NCBI GenBank assembly: GCA_013420905.1
Contig: JAAXNY010000001.1
Location: forward strand, 2,914,001 to 2,978,000
DNA from: Collybia mongolica
Taxonomy: Eukaryota > Basidiomycota > Agaricomycetes > Agaricales > Clitocybaceae
Direction of reading: 5' to 3'
Length of the DNA: 64,000 bases
This document shows positions 32,813 through 45,395 of this stretch, piece after piece. Each line of letters begins with the position of its first letter. Position 1 is the stretch's first letter. Both the position numbers and the translations under genes were made by a program. The notes under the pieces are model-generated. The model saw only the letters and a program-made list of their open reading frames with translations. It did not search any database and had not been told where the DNA came from.

Positions 32813-35800
32813 ATGTCTACCACGACCCAAATTCTGTTTAATTCTCCTGCCTTACATTCTCTTAAACGCGATCAGCTTGTCAAGTTATGCAAAATTCATT
32901 CAATCAAGGCATCTGGCAAGAACGTGGAGCTTATTGAGAAGCTCAAACAACACGCTCAGACACTTCCGCGGGACTCGCCATTGAGTGTTGCAGCTAGAAG
33001 CGAAGGGTCTCCCGCTGTCGATGTGGAGAAGCAAGATGAGACTATGGTTGAGGAAACGGTCACGGAAGACAATGATTCCAATCGACACTTTCAAATGCCA
33101 CGCCCGAGCGAACAATGGGAGGTTGTGATGGAAAGTATTGAAGAAACGATGGAGGACAGCTCATCACAAGGAACGCTTTCTTCAATGAGAACGCTTAGTA
33201 ACATGAATGGGGTGTCTGGGGAGTTTGGAACAGGAACATCCAAGTGTATGTACTCTTTGTCCATTTCTTTGTCACCTATATGAACCCCCGACCAGCATCC
33301 AGCGTTAGCTCCTCCATCAAAGCATTAGCATCTTCCTTGGGGCTGAAGCGTCACAAAGTTGCACTGTCTTCCTTTCCTACATCATCATCTTCCAAATCAA
33401 CTCTCTACAATGTAACGATTGCCGACGACTTGACCCAGAACTCCACACCATATTCAGCGCTCCCTCCTACATCAATGCTACCTCAAACCGACCACTTCAC
33501 CTTTGACCCACCCACTGCAAATCCGGATGAACCACAAGTAATGGATCCCCCAACCCCACTCCCAGGGCACTCCCTTCGTCCTGGCGTTCCTGCACCAAAC
33601 AATGCGCGCCTGAGTCTTGGTCTCGGTTTGGGGGGCCCCACGACCCCGACAAGAGCCCGTCAGCCTACGACAACAATCCGCTTGATTTCTAATCCTCACA
33701 CCACCGATAACGTTGGAAATGACTATCTTGGCAGAACACCCCAACTAAAACCATTCAAGACTTCCTTTGACTTGGTTATGAGTCCGACGAGCTCTGGACC
33801 TGGCCTCGGGTTCGGCGGTAGTTCTTTATGGCCCCGCGGCGACGACACGGAAGAGAAGCGGCTTTATCCTCTTCTTCCGTTCGACACCTTGGAAGCACCA
33901 GCTCCAGTCCCTGTCCCGATGGATACAGACGAACCAATGCAAGGTTCTCTGTCGTCCATCCCACCTCACACTCCTACCCCATTTAAACAGCTTGATGTGC
34001 CTGCCCCCAAAGTGGAGCCTTTTATTTTCGGCTCTCCTCTCCCTCAACACAACGTGACCAATACCCAATTCAAGAGCGCCGCAGCCAGCGTTTTAGAAGA
34101 GATGAACAAGCGTTTGAGAGAAGAAGGCATTGAAGGCGTTGGGATGGATCTGATCAGCAAACTACAGCCCGGCGCCCACGCAAACGGAGTCGGGATACTG
34201 ATGGCCAGAGACGCCAAGCCACTGCCCAAGACCAATGGAATCAAGGAGAAGTTTGAGAAGATGCACCAGGAAGAATTTAATAAGATGGAGGGGATAGACG
34301 GCCTTGTGAAGAGAAGGAATGTATCTCCTAACAAGAATAATGGTGAAGGCAGGGAGAGTATTATTGCCCTTGGGAAGAGACGAAAATCCAGTGTCCTTGG
34401 ACATGGGGCGGGACGCGACAGGTATGGAAGACGCGTTGGGGGAGATGCGGCAGCAGGGCGCATCAGTGCCACGAGAGTTATCAGCACTGGTAGACGGCCT
34501 CGGGTCTTGCCAGGGTCATTCGGAGATGATGACGAAGACAGTGAAAATGAAGGTGGTGGTGATTACGAAGAGTCGAACGACATGGAGAAGACGTCTGGGC
34601 CCGAACCGCCCTCCGCTCAAGAAAGCGGAAAAGTCCAAGAGGCGGAGAAGAGGGTGGAGGAAGAAAGGAAGCAGAAAGAAAAGGAGGCAATCCGAAGGAA
34701 GCTGGAAATAAACAAAGCTAAGAGAAGAAGCAGCGTAGGTGTCGCCGCTCGAGGTCGAGTGAGTATTGGGCGGGGCGGAATACTGCGTGAGTTTCTTGTC
34801 CCTCGTTGGTCATTCCGCTGAACTGACGAGCCGGAAGAAAAACCCAAACCCTCCAAATTCGGGTTTCTCAGTTCTGCAAAATCGCTTGTGCAGAATGTGT
34901 GGAATCGCGGGAAAGTCACAACAGCCCCAGCAGCTGTCAAGCCAATCGTGACTGGCATACCGAAACCAATTGCGAAGACTGAGAAGGTGGCACTCCCAGG
35001 TCCGTTGCCAGCATTGAAACGTGGCCCCTCGGTCAGCATCGCTCGTCCTTCGACCACTACAGCCACCGGAAATCGGGTGTCATCTCTCCACGTCAAGAAG
35101 GAAATAGATAAATCGACCGTCTCAACGACCTCTTCTCGAGCCAGATCCCCCCTCCCTTCCTTTGGTACAATACCTTCGACTAAAGGCAGTTTCATGAGCG
35201 GGACGAGAGCAAGCAGAGTCAGCTCAATTACTGGCACGGGAGTATCTTCGAAGACGGGAGCTTCCACGGGAGTTTCGTCAATTGGGACTCGCTCCTCTTT
35301 CTCAACAGTAACCAAACCATCTTCTCTTGGGGTAGGCAGTCTGGGAGTGAGGAAACTCTCTACCGCGCCTAACAAACTTCCCGCCACGGGATCATCATCT
35401 TCGAGACTTTCATCAAGGCTCTCGTCCTCAAGACTTTTGGCTCCAACAGCCAGTTCATTAGCCAAAACCACAAGACCCTCCAGTTCAGGGTTGAAGTCGG
35501 TTGTTGAGACAAGTCAAACAAAAGTTGACACATTAAACCTGATCACAAACAGCCCTGGGATGGGTAAAGGACCGTGGTCGCCTCGACCAGGCGGGATCTT
35601 CAGTAAACCTCTCGAAGTACCGTCTGGGATCCCAACGCCCGTCAAGAAACGACCTCTGCCACCCCCGTCCGATAGTGTTCGTCAGACTGATGATCCTTTC
35701 TCTGAGGAGGTCAAAGATGCAGCCTCAGCATCGAATCACACAGCACCAAGACAGCGGTCACTCAACGGAAGAAAGCCGAGGATCTCAAGGTCAAAAGTCA

Positions 35801-36078
35801 TCGCTAAACTCGCTTCACAACGGGCCGGGGGAGTTGCGACAGGAAAGATTGGCGGGACTCCTCATACTGGCCGTACGAGATCAAGCCTTGGTGCCAAGGC
35901 ACAGAGGTCAAGCTTCGGCGGGAAGAGCGTCGGTGCTATGAGAGGTGGTGTTGGTGCAGATGTGATTATGAGTGCAAAGAAGCGCGCGAGGCAGAGCGAA
36001 TATGCAAGGAGACGTAGCAAGGTTGGACCCTTGAAATTTGGTGATGACACAGACGCGATGGAGGTCGACGCGGAGTGA
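32813..36078 (+). CDS. SAP-domain nuclear protein, disordered and basic
   Basis: Three exons are predicted: 32813-33243, 33303-34786 and 34838-36078. The N-terminus has a SAP motif (residues about 13-50; LHSLKRDQLVKLCKIHSIKA, then SGKNVELIEKLKQH), a small helix-turn-helix fold that binds scaffold or AT-rich DNA. The rest is low-complexity: Pro/Thr-rich, then a conserved-looking helical patch (ASVLEEMNKRLREEGIEGVG; EKFEKMHQEEFNKMEGIDGL) and an acidic/Glu-Lys coiled coil (EESNDMEKTSG to RRKLEINKAKRRSS). It then has FGFLSSAKSLVQNVWNRGK and a Ser/Thr/Arg-rich basic tail with several Lys/Arg clusters suggesting nuclear import. A SAP head with a long basic, microtubule-binding-like tail recalls NuSAP-type proteins, but this is only a resemblance of architecture. 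Function unknown. Confidence 0.8.
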
Positions 36079-36946
36079 TTCCGCTGCGAACCCGCCCCCG
36101 GCCGAGTGTCCGGGAGGAGTGTGGCCTGGCGCCATTTCGCCTTTCTTGTCGATAGTTTTTTCCGGCCCCCCACATTTTGAGAAACGCAAGTGTATCAAGT
36201 TCATCAGAGTATTAGATGTATCATTATCATTATATGTAAGAAGTTATCTCTCCTTAAACTCTCTCGTCGAAAACTTGAAGTGGGAGTTAGGTGAAGGTAC
36301 TCGAGGGCTTCCTCGAACCGGGCCCCTTTGTTGATGACGTCGAGGCGGGGTTGGGGGAATATTCGCCTAGGCAAAGTGTCTAATAATACTAGGTCACCGA
36401 GGATAACGCCGCAAAGTGCTGAAATTCCGAGCAAATAAAGTGGTCAGGGCAACGAAGGTTGGCGTGAAGAGGACGTTGCTCGCTTGCCGTACGTACTCAG
36501 CACAACGGTAACTAGTTGACTCCATTGTAAGTGACGCTGTTCAAAGTTGTGGATGTGCTGGCAGCTGATTTGAACCAGCCCATCGTGACATAGATCAATG
36601 GTAAAGTTCAAACGGTCGAAACCTGAGTATACCCAATCTAGATATGATATTTTCCTTCTAGAATGATGGACTCATGCACACAGCACTCAGGTGATGCCAA
36701 CGGAAAAATCACCAGGAAGCGACGAAGTCTGCACACTGACCTTCGATAAAGACAGTCAGCCACACAAAACAAAACTAGGTGTCTATACAGTCTGAAAGTG
36801 CAAATGATAGTGCCTTTCCAGCACAGAAACAGGAATGGACCCTGAATGTCATACTATTTGATAGTTTGGCCAAACCCCAGTCGTTCCTTTGTAATGATGA
36901 TTATGGGTAGATAATAACGATTAAGACATAAGACATCCTGAAGAGC
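36079..36946. other. Intergenic, possible small unrecognised ORF
   Basis: On the minus strand, an ATG at about 36525 opens a 43-residue frame (MESTSYRCAEYVRQASNVLF, then one hydrophobic stretch). It overlaps a second frame ending at 36204 (VILGDLVLLDTLPRRIFPQP). A small spliced membrane protein is possible, but no splice combination was convincing. The rest shows nothing. Confidence 0.3.
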
Positions 36947-39760
36947 CTAGCGTTTCCGTAATAGCTGGAGAGCTAGCTCCTCGTCTTCTTCGATGGTATT
37001 CCCAGCGTGAGAGGGATTTTTGTGCTGATGCGAAATTCTGCTCCGTTTGGGGGAAGGTGCTCCATCTCCTTCGTCTTCAGACGGAAGGTCAGGCAAGTCA
37101 AATTTGGGTGAGACGTAGCCATCATCGTCGGATGGTGGACCAATAACAGCCCCCACCATACCCTCATCAGCCACCTATAAATCAAGTGTAAGTCAAAGGC
37201 AAATCGAATAACTTGTAGAACTTACACTTCTTTCCTTGTCCTTTCTCTTCCTCTTCTTTTCCCGTTTTTTCTCTCTAGCTTCCTCTTTATCAACAACGTT
37301 CGCCTCTTTCATGCGGCCCCGCTCGCCTTCCGCGAACTTGATCCCTTCTTCCTTTGCACCAGCGAGCCCTCCCTTGGATTTAAACCAATCTTCCGCATCC
37401 CCCATCTCGTATTGCTCGTGTGGCAAGCCCTCGTCATCGAACACTAGTTTCTTCGCAACCCCGTTCTTTACAATCGCACGTTTAGCTTTACCCAGCTTGA
37501 GTTTGCGCTTTGAGAGATTTTCGCGCTCGATCTCGCCGTCATCCGATAGGTCGTGATTAGCGCGTTTAAGCGTGATAAATTCTTCATCGCCATCGTCCGG
37601 CTCATGGTCGATGAGTTTCGAGTAATGCTCGGAAAGGATATTCTGGTTCTTCCTTTCAAACATCCGATCGTATTTCGTGCGGACGCCCGTAGACTGTTAA
37701 GGCATCAGGCTCGTGATGACGGGCTCACGTAGGAAGACATACTTTGGATAGTTTTGTGGCTGTCGGCTGCGCAGATTTGAACCCTGCTTCTTCTGTACTT
37801 CCATCCCCACCTTCTTCGTTTTCTTCGCTACTTGATTCAGACCCGCCAGGTTCGTCATCACTTTCTTCTGACGTAGGATCATTGATATTTTTACTGAGGT
37901 CCTTCTGAGCCATCTCTTGCGCAGCTGCCACAGAGTTTTTCTTCTTAGCTATCTCCTTATTCAGGAACTTGATTTTAGGAGCCCCTGGAAGACCGAGGGA
38001 TTCGGCAAATTGTTGCACAGGAAGCTCGTCGAGTTTGAATATAGATTTGTCCTTGTGGAGGTAGATAGAACGTAGATATGATACAAATGCCTAATGTGAC
38101 ACAAGAAATGAGTGATAATGATCAAGAGGTTTATGTTCCATATTACCCGCTGTCCTAAGTATTTAATCTCTGGGTCTTGAAAGGCTAGGTTCTGGAGCTG
38201 GTTTTGGATGCTGTGCGTTTTGCTGGCACGAATCTTGAGTTGCTGAATGTCGATGGATTTAGCCCCCAGAGCCGCCTTCATTCCCTCTTCCTCGCTGGGT
38301 AGTAGGAATAATAAGCCCTTCCCTTTACTCTCATATCGCGCTGTCCGCCCAACACGATGGATATATGTGTCGGCGTCCTCTGGAGCATCAAGCTGCAAGA
38401 CCCAGTCGATTGCCGGAAAATCGAGCCCACGGGCTGCAATATCAGTCGCAAAAAGGACGGCATGTGATGATGATGTAAATTTATTATACATCGCCAGCCT
38501 CACAGTTTGCTTCTGTTTCCCGTGGAGATGAAGAAGTGAAATGCCTGGGTGCATCTTGCAAAATGTTTCAAATACAAAGCGAACCTGTTTACACGCGGAT
38601 ATGAAGACAAGAATTTTGGATTGGAGGTGACTTTTGATGAAACTCCAGAGCATATCTAGTTTCTTGTCGAGAGTACAAATGACAAAGTGCTGCTCCAAAT
38701 TTTGGGGCATTGTTGAGCTGACTATTTCTTCGAGGCCTATGGATACAGGATTATTCAGACTCAGCCTTGCGAGGTCGTTGACCGATTGAGTTTGAGTCGC
38801 GGAGAAAAGCAGGGTTTGGCGAGACTTTGGAAGATGGGCAAGCAAAGCGGATAATGTGCGGGCGAATCCCATATCAAGTAATCGATCAGCTTCGTCGAGG
38901 ACTAAAAGTAAGGACTTATGAATCAGAAAGGTCTAGAGGGCCAGTGTTTGCCTACCAAGTAATTGTAGATTATCGGCAGCAAATCCAATAGTTTGATCCA
39001 TGTGCTGCAACAATCGGCCGGGAGTCGCCACCAAGATATTCATCCTCGACAGTCTGTCGCTTTCGTCCTTCAAGTTCTTCCCGCCTATGACCAGCCCTGC
39101 AGAAAAAGAGTGATTTCCGCCAATCGAACGTAGGACTTCAAAGATTTGTACAGCCTGGTTATTTGAGCGTCCGTTAATGAAGGTGGAGCGAACTGTCGTA
39201 AATACTCACCAGTTCCCGCGTGGGGGATATAATCAGGGCACCAAGCCCATCAGTAGAACCCCATTTTCGTCGATAGAGAATTTCGAGGACGGGCACGAGA
39301 AATGCGAGAGTCTTTCCACTTCCTGTTCTCGCAGCGCCCAATACATCATTTCCTTTCAACGATATGGGGAGACTTTTGGCTTGTATCTCCGTCATATTCA
39401 AAAAAAATGCCTTCTTCAAACCTAAGCAGAACTATTCAGTGATGGGATATTTCACCGACCATGAGACACAGACCTCGTTTCGTGAAGTCGGATATGGGGA
39501 GATCGGAGAAAAGCCTGAAGTCTTCCGGTGGAATCTGTTAAGTAGACATGGGCGCATTTTGTATAGTCACCCGTACGCATTCAGTATTGAATGGCGCTCA
39601 CGAAATTGGCTGCATCACGCTCGAGTGCTTCGGTTCTTTGCTTCTCCGAAATTTTCTTGACCTTGGAAGATTTGACAGCACTTTTTGGGCCCCGTTTCGC
39701 CTTGAGTTTGCTGTTCTGACCAGAAGGACCAGCATGTCCTTGTGTAAATGGTGGAGCCAT
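36947..39760 (-). CDS. DBP4: DEAD-box ATP-dependent RNA helicase Dbp4 (Hca4/DDX10)
   Basis: A nucleolar helicase needed for 18S rRNA processing and release of U14 snoRNA. The start is at 39760 ([11 protein letters not shown], basic N-terminus). Helicase motifs, in order across several exons: the Q-region [17 protein letters not shown], Walker [89 protein letters not shown] and [19 protein letters not shown]. The domain after the core ([40 protein letters not shown]) is typical of Dbp4/DDX10. The C-terminus is a Lys/Glu-rich coiled coil with [17 protein letters not shown] clusters and ends [10 protein letters not shown] at 36947. Length and all motifs are complete. Confidence 0.95.
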
Positions 39761-40564
39761 GGTAATCGTGCCGGTATTCAAAATTTTGGCTGTATTAGAT
39801 TATGTAAAGATCAAGCCACGTGCATATTGTTACTTGTAAGTAACCGGCATTTTTTCCGACCAATCCTAAGATCTCACCCTTGAACTTCGAATTTTTTTGT
39901 GCAGGAGAACACGCGTCAGGTATAGGCTATATGTTATTTATGGCCTCCTGCACTAGGCTTCCCCATACCGATTGCACCCTCTGCGCAGTAGATCCTTTTG
40001 GGGAAACATAAAATCGTGAGCTGTAGTGAAGCAACGAAGTCATGAACCGAGTACTATAACCCCACTGAGCACACATAATGTGTGTCCATATATAGGATAG
40101 TCTACCAGGACCCGCTCTTACTGGTACGTGCAGTTTGTCTATACCATACTGTATATTTTGAGCTGATCCGACATCATAAGGTCTCATCCTTAGGCCTATA
40201 GATTTCATCTCGACCCCACGGAAGTAACCCGTCGTACCGGGGTCAACACGACCATTCACCGCCACCGGTACCCAGAGTTCTTGCTGACACAAACAATACG
40301 CAAGGCCACAACACCATATCTAAAAATATGCACAAAAGCGCTCGCTTTGAAACGGCGCAGCATTATTTGGCATTAAATTTCCACGCCAATCATGCCTTGA
40401 GGCTGTTTCAACAGACAGAGAACCGCTCGTGGCGTGTGCACCGTCTCAGAGACTCACCTTATGTGATTGAGCGCCTCTCGTGCTCCAATGAATTGATGTG
40501 ATCATGCATATCGTTTCAGGTAAAAAGGCTGGGAACTAAGCCCTACCACTCTTCAGCTACCTTC
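39761..40564. other. Divergent intergenic region, DBP4 / CorA-like gene
   Basis: About 800 bp with both promoters and no convincing gene. The minus-strand ORF 39927-40292 has no recognisable domain. Confidence 0.45.
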
Positions 40565-42690
40565 ATGACCCTCAACCGAGAAGCTTATGACGTTGTCGGG
40601 GTCGGCTCTACAAAGCCAAGCCCTCCAGAAACACCTCTCTCACGTCGCCACGGTGCCCCGGCAGGTTTGTCTTTAGTCGCATTCCATCACATTGAAAAGC
40701 TAATGGATAGAAGGTCCGTGGCCCTGGATGGACTTCGATCATATAAGTCAGGAGAATCCCCCTGATGTTGCGACGCCGCCCACAGAGTCTTCAGAGTGGG
40801 GAGGTTATCCACAGTCTCTTGTACCTGTTCAATTTGATATTTTCAATCATTCCTATTAATTGCTCAACTCTAGTTTCCTAATTGGGGTCCTATTCAAGTG
40901 GATAAGAGTAACATTGGTCGAGCAGTAAAATTTCGGGGGAAAAAATGTGTGATACGGCGCGTGGACATCAAAGACAAGCCACCTTTCATACTTTGTGACG
41001 ACGATAACATAGAAAGCGGAGAAGAAAACCGACTCTGGGAAGAGCACAATCCGTCTGTGCATGCGGACGGCATAAGAGTAAGGGCTTTGTTCCTTGATCA
41101 ACCTACGGGTCCAGTACTGCAGATTATTGGAACGAAGTATGTGACTTCCAGCCAATTTTTCGACACGACCCCTGATACGGCACCTGTTAGGTACAAGATA
41201 GAACCTTTTTTTTTCTCTTCCGCCTTGCATCGTATCCCATCGCGCTATCAAGAGGAAGATCGTGAAGCCTCAGGATCAGGAGACCGTAAGCACTTTTACG
41301 CTGCCATCAAATCCAAATCTACGACAAGGGGACGTTGTAACAGACATCACAGTCACACTTCCTTTTATCAGGATTATCAAGCAAGGGAAGCCCTCGCCAC
41401 CTATGTGCCCGGAACACAATTTCACACAAAATACTACCAAAAGCGTTCCCAAAGGTGCCTTGTTATTGACAGGAAAGGATTGTAAGTCATTCTCACCTAT
41501 ATGCAACGTTGAATATATTATCTAAAGTGGCCAAGCTTATTTAGTGCAGGAGCTCTTGGCCATCCACATGGTCAGGTCGCACCATGGCAGTACCATAATA
41601 TCATTTCACCCCGCAGCCCCGCGCAACACTACCGCCAAGCACTTACAATATCGAATTTTTGATGCGGGTCGTTCGGTTTACTGGGGAAATATCCTTGAAA
41701 ACACGAAGGATCCAACGTTTCTTCTTCTAATATATTTCTGGTACGCCCTGTACGCATGGGATGAAGCTCTCGAAGAGTTATACCAGTATATCAGTGGACT
41801 GGTAAGTGCAATATTTTGCTACTTGGGACCTGGCTCACCAGTCAAATGCAGGAAGCACAGACGATTGAAGATTCAAATACTAGTTCGAATACCAGTTCTG
41901 CAGAAATCCTTCACAACGTTCATGCACACCTTCTGAGTTATACATCATTACTCAGAGATTTCGAAAAGTCGGTCCGCTTCGTCTTGAAAACACCGAATCC
42001 TGTTCGAGATGAAAGGTTGCGGTCTCAAGAGAATGAGCGCATGGAAAAGGAGTGCGAAAATCTATTGTCTGAAATAGACAGACTGGAGATGGGTAGGCAC
42101 ACCCACACTGATATACTTAAAAATGCAATGGCTCTGGTGAGTGCACTACCTGACAAAATGAAGGGGATGCCGTTAATATATTCCTTCGACAGCTGTTTAG
42201 CAACGTAAACATTAAAGACAGTCAGCAAATGCAGCAATTAACCTCACTGGCTGTTCAAGACAGGTGCGTCACCTCACCTCAAGTTTTTCATGTATGTTAA
42301 AGTGCCAGTGTTTAGCCGCGCGATGAGGCAGGTATCCCTTTTGACTATGGTCTTTCTGCCAGCATCATTCTCAGCGGTCAGGATATCTCTCGTCCAATTG
42401 AGCCCTGCTAATTACAGTACATGAAGAGTATATTTGGCATGAATGTTAAGAACTTTGACAGTAATATCAACATCCAAGGAACCCTTGTCCATTATTTGGA
42501 AACAGCAATTCCCCTTACCGCGTTCACAATATGGATTGTCATGGCCTCTCAAAAAAAGCCTCCAGGGAATGGTACGGCCAATGAGGGCTGGTGGAAGTTG
42601 GCGTGGCCAATATACGTACTGAAAGATTTCAAGAATTCCCTTCTACCTGCGCAGGAGAGAGGTGGCGAATCGAATTTCAGCGGACGGTAA
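40565..42690 (+). CDS. CorA-like divalent-metal transporter family membrane protein
   Basis: Ten exons are predicted, with introns 40665-40710, 40804-40898, 41137-41190, 41286-41328, 41482-41544, 41802-41851, 42137-42192, 42264-42315 and 42377-42417; all keep frame. The long cytosolic part has VRALFLDQPTGPVLQIIGTK joined to YKIEPFFFSSALHRIPSRYQ, then ELLAIHMVRSHHGSTIISFH and LLIYFWYALYAWDEALEELY, then a helical stretch ending NAMAL-LFSNVNIKDSQQMQQ. The membrane end is split by introns: RAMRQVSLLTMVFLPASFSA (helix 1), then KSIFGMNV and AIPLTAFTIWIVMASQ (helix 2). FGMN directly after helix 1 is the CorA pore signature, so Mg2+ or related cation transport is plausible. Related fungal proteins are usually annotated only as hypothetical. 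An insertion YMKS precedes the GMN motif, so helix 1 may be slightly altered. Confidence 0.82.
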
Positions 42691-43537
42691 GGCCAGTCCA
42701 CAGGCCTGAGATGTACCTTACGCTTCACTTCAAGACGCTGTCTGCAGTTTACTCATGCATGCGTGAGGCTATGGGAGGTAATCACTTAAAGTTAATAACT
42801 TCCGTTTCGGGTCGAAGTTAGAGGGAGCGGCAGTTCATAATTGATGATTCAGTGCATGATTCCTAGCAGCCTGTGTAATTGTAATTTACAGATCCTCGCG
42901 GCATTCAATTAATGGGTCGTCAACTACCAGCGAGCACCCCGGGCCCCCGACACCGCGCCGAAGCCGACGCCCCCCTCCAGACCCCCACACCCAGCCATTA
43001 TGGTTTTTCACTTTCTATTGGTATTCACATCTTATAAAGAGAAGTCAGCCCATCCTATTCATATTGTTGTTCCTGGGCCTTTTCAACGCATCACAAGATA
43101 TATCCTGTGAGTTGCGGTTGCCAGCGCTGGATACTTCCTCTGTCCTGTCGGGTCGGTCACCCGCATGTAAACTTGTATGTAGATTATACATCCGTCTCCC
43201 ATATACTGACAATGCGACTAAGGTACGCTACGTAGATTCGCTTGAAGAACCCCTGTGCGCCAAGTCGAATCGATGCTGAGAGATGGAAAGTTATGGTCCG
43301 AAACTGCTATGCACCATCTGGCTCGGCCAATCTTAACCCACAAACAACCCCATAAGTGTGCGTTAGAGAACTTTTGGACAAACCTGCTTCGACGGCCTTG
43401 CTTCTTCGAGCGCATTGGAGCCTCTTCCGCTGAAGTACTATTCTAAACAGAATTACTTTGAGTTCTTTAAGTATAGGGGATGATATAAACCCAATAAATG
43501 CATCTGGAACCCTAGCTTTCTCACTTCTGCTACTACG
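42691..43537. other. Intergenic spacer
   Basis: Contains a C/G-rich patch (42938-42985) and the HsbA-like gene's 5' flank with TATAAAG at about 43034. ORFs at 43064-43279 and 43255-43446 are without recognisable features. Confidence 0.45.
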
Positions 43538-44308
43538 ATGTATCTCCTCCCTTCATATGCTTTAGTATTTGTTATTGGCTCTTTCCTGGCTTTGGGCCGC
43601 CCCGTGGAAGGGTTGCCTAGTACAAGCCTCAGGCAATCTTCCAACGATATACTTAAAGCTATTGGTCATATCTCACAGAGCCTTTCTGAACTCAACACAA
43701 GTGTGCAGAGTTTTGGCGGAACCTTCGATGAAGCCATGGTGAGCGTCATCATGCCTTTGGAATCTCACTGCGACACCAACGCCTTTCTATTACTATTAGA
43801 TGGTGTACGGCAACTTTCGCAGGATAATTTCTTCCCTCGAACAGGGTACCACGGAAGTTCAGGTTCGTGAGACGGAAGGATCCAATTCACCATTGGATTT
43901 AATGCGAGACTTGCTTAACAGAATACATCAGCCCCTATATCTGACGCCGACGCCTCTACTATCATGTCGTCTGCTTTATCATTCGAGCCAAACCTCCAAA
44001 GCGTTCTGGTGACAACTGTCAACAAAAAGGACATCTTACCCTCCCTCAACGTCTCCGACATATTCGGTATCGTAGAAAAAGGCATAACAGAGTTTAATAT
44101 GACAACTTGTGCGTTTGGAAATGCTTTGATTAAGATATTCTCGGTGGGTTCGCTTTTCCCAAAAATTCATAGTGAGCCGTGCTTAAGGGCTTTTGGTGAT
44201 GGTCAGGATTCATTGAAATTACCTGCAATAACCGTGAGGGATAAAATAATCCAACAATTCAACTTCGCCTACGAAAGGTATGCAGAGCAGGTACCAAAAG
44301 TACGGTAG
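43538..44308 (+). CDS. HsbA-like secreted hydrophobic-surface-binding protein
   Basis: Three exons are predicted: 43538-43738, 43800-43862 and 43922-44308. The N-terminus MYLLPSYALVFVIGSFLALG is a signal peptide. After it comes a helical domain with SSNDILKAIGHISQSLSELN, FGGTFDEAM joined to MVYGNFRRIISSLEQGTTEV, and TSAPISDADASTIMSSALSF, then LQSVLVTTVNKKDIL, SDIFGIVEKGITEFNMT and a C-terminal helix IIQQFNFAYERYAEQVPKV. This order matches the HsbA family (hydrophobic surface binding protein A, first described in Aspergillus as recruiting hydrolases to hydrophobic surfaces). Near the end, about 44143-44230 could hide another intron, but the frame is open through it. Role on plant or polymer surfaces is inferred from the family. 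Confidence 0.75.
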
Positions 44309-45395
44309 CACGGTTGGGCGTTTTGTTTCTTCTTGGCTAGGGAAGAGGTCAAGAACGTTCAGATACGCAGACCCACTGTAACCGAGCTGACAATCGAAAT
44401 CTCGCCAATTTTAACATTAATGTTCACATCACATGCCGATCTTTGGCTCTCCCTCGTAACGCTACGAAATGGAAAAATGAGGACTCATGAAATTACTTGT
44501 ATATAGAACTGGTTCTTACGGACAGATTGCGCAGCCCCAAATATTCTCTTTTGGGGGAAAAAATGTGGCGGGCGTTGACCGAGACGACGGACTCGATTTC
44601 GGCAAATGAGAAGTGTTTTGCCACTTATTTTTGTCACTGCTGTCACATCAAAAATCAGCATACCCCGAGGGTGTTGTCTCAACTGCCGAGCCGGGAAGCC
44701 AGGGGCATCTGAAAATGTAACGAGGTCGTGTAGAACGAATCTGGAGCCTGCCACGGCATCTAACACTCTGTACCCTTAAAAAATGTATAGAATAGAAGCT
44801 ATTGATATATAGAAGGTTTTGTATCCAACCAATTTCCTGTGCCCTTTCCCATAGTTGTGGGCCTGACTGTCAAAAGGCAATACACTTGATCAAGATTCAA
44901 AATCACCTTTTCGAGCTTTCCCATAAAACTCAGGACATTTATTTGTTGTTCTGAGTCTTATTTGGATAACAAACATTAAGCTATGGTTTTTTTTTTTGAG
45001 GCAAACGGAGCTGTGATAGTGGCCAAAATGAAAAAAAAAAAAGGCATCACACTGCTCGTAGGCAATGATGGGTGGCCACTGATAGTAGAAGAAGCCATGA
45101 ACATAAGTTGAATTCGTTGCGATCATTATGTGGATAAATACGAGATGTGGGCCATAACAGAGGGAACATAAGTAACAAGAGAAGACGGAGAAAGGGTAAT
45201 AAAATATCGAATGAAAAAAGGTCATTAATGAGATGCTAAATCGGTGGGGACAAAGGTATGGAACCGAGACGGAACACATAACAACGAAGAATAGAAATAT
45301 GTACAATTTCCCTGCAGTCGCAGACTTTTGTTTTTGTCCAACAGTAGAACGTCGTGCAATCCCATCCTCTATCCAGCAGCCCAAACTCAAACCTG
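44309..45395. other. Intergenic spacer
   Basis: Holds the convergent 3' flanks of the HsbA-like and FHA genes. AT-rich, with runs of T (about 44988-44997) and A (45029-45040). ORFs at 44485-44766 and 44890-45498 have no recognised domain and are probably spurious. Confidence 0.45.

Noticed and set aside
36540..36660. Possible minus-strand tRNA suggested by GGTTCAAATC
   Set aside because: Stem pairing and the A-box sequence do not fit a tRNA cloverleaf.
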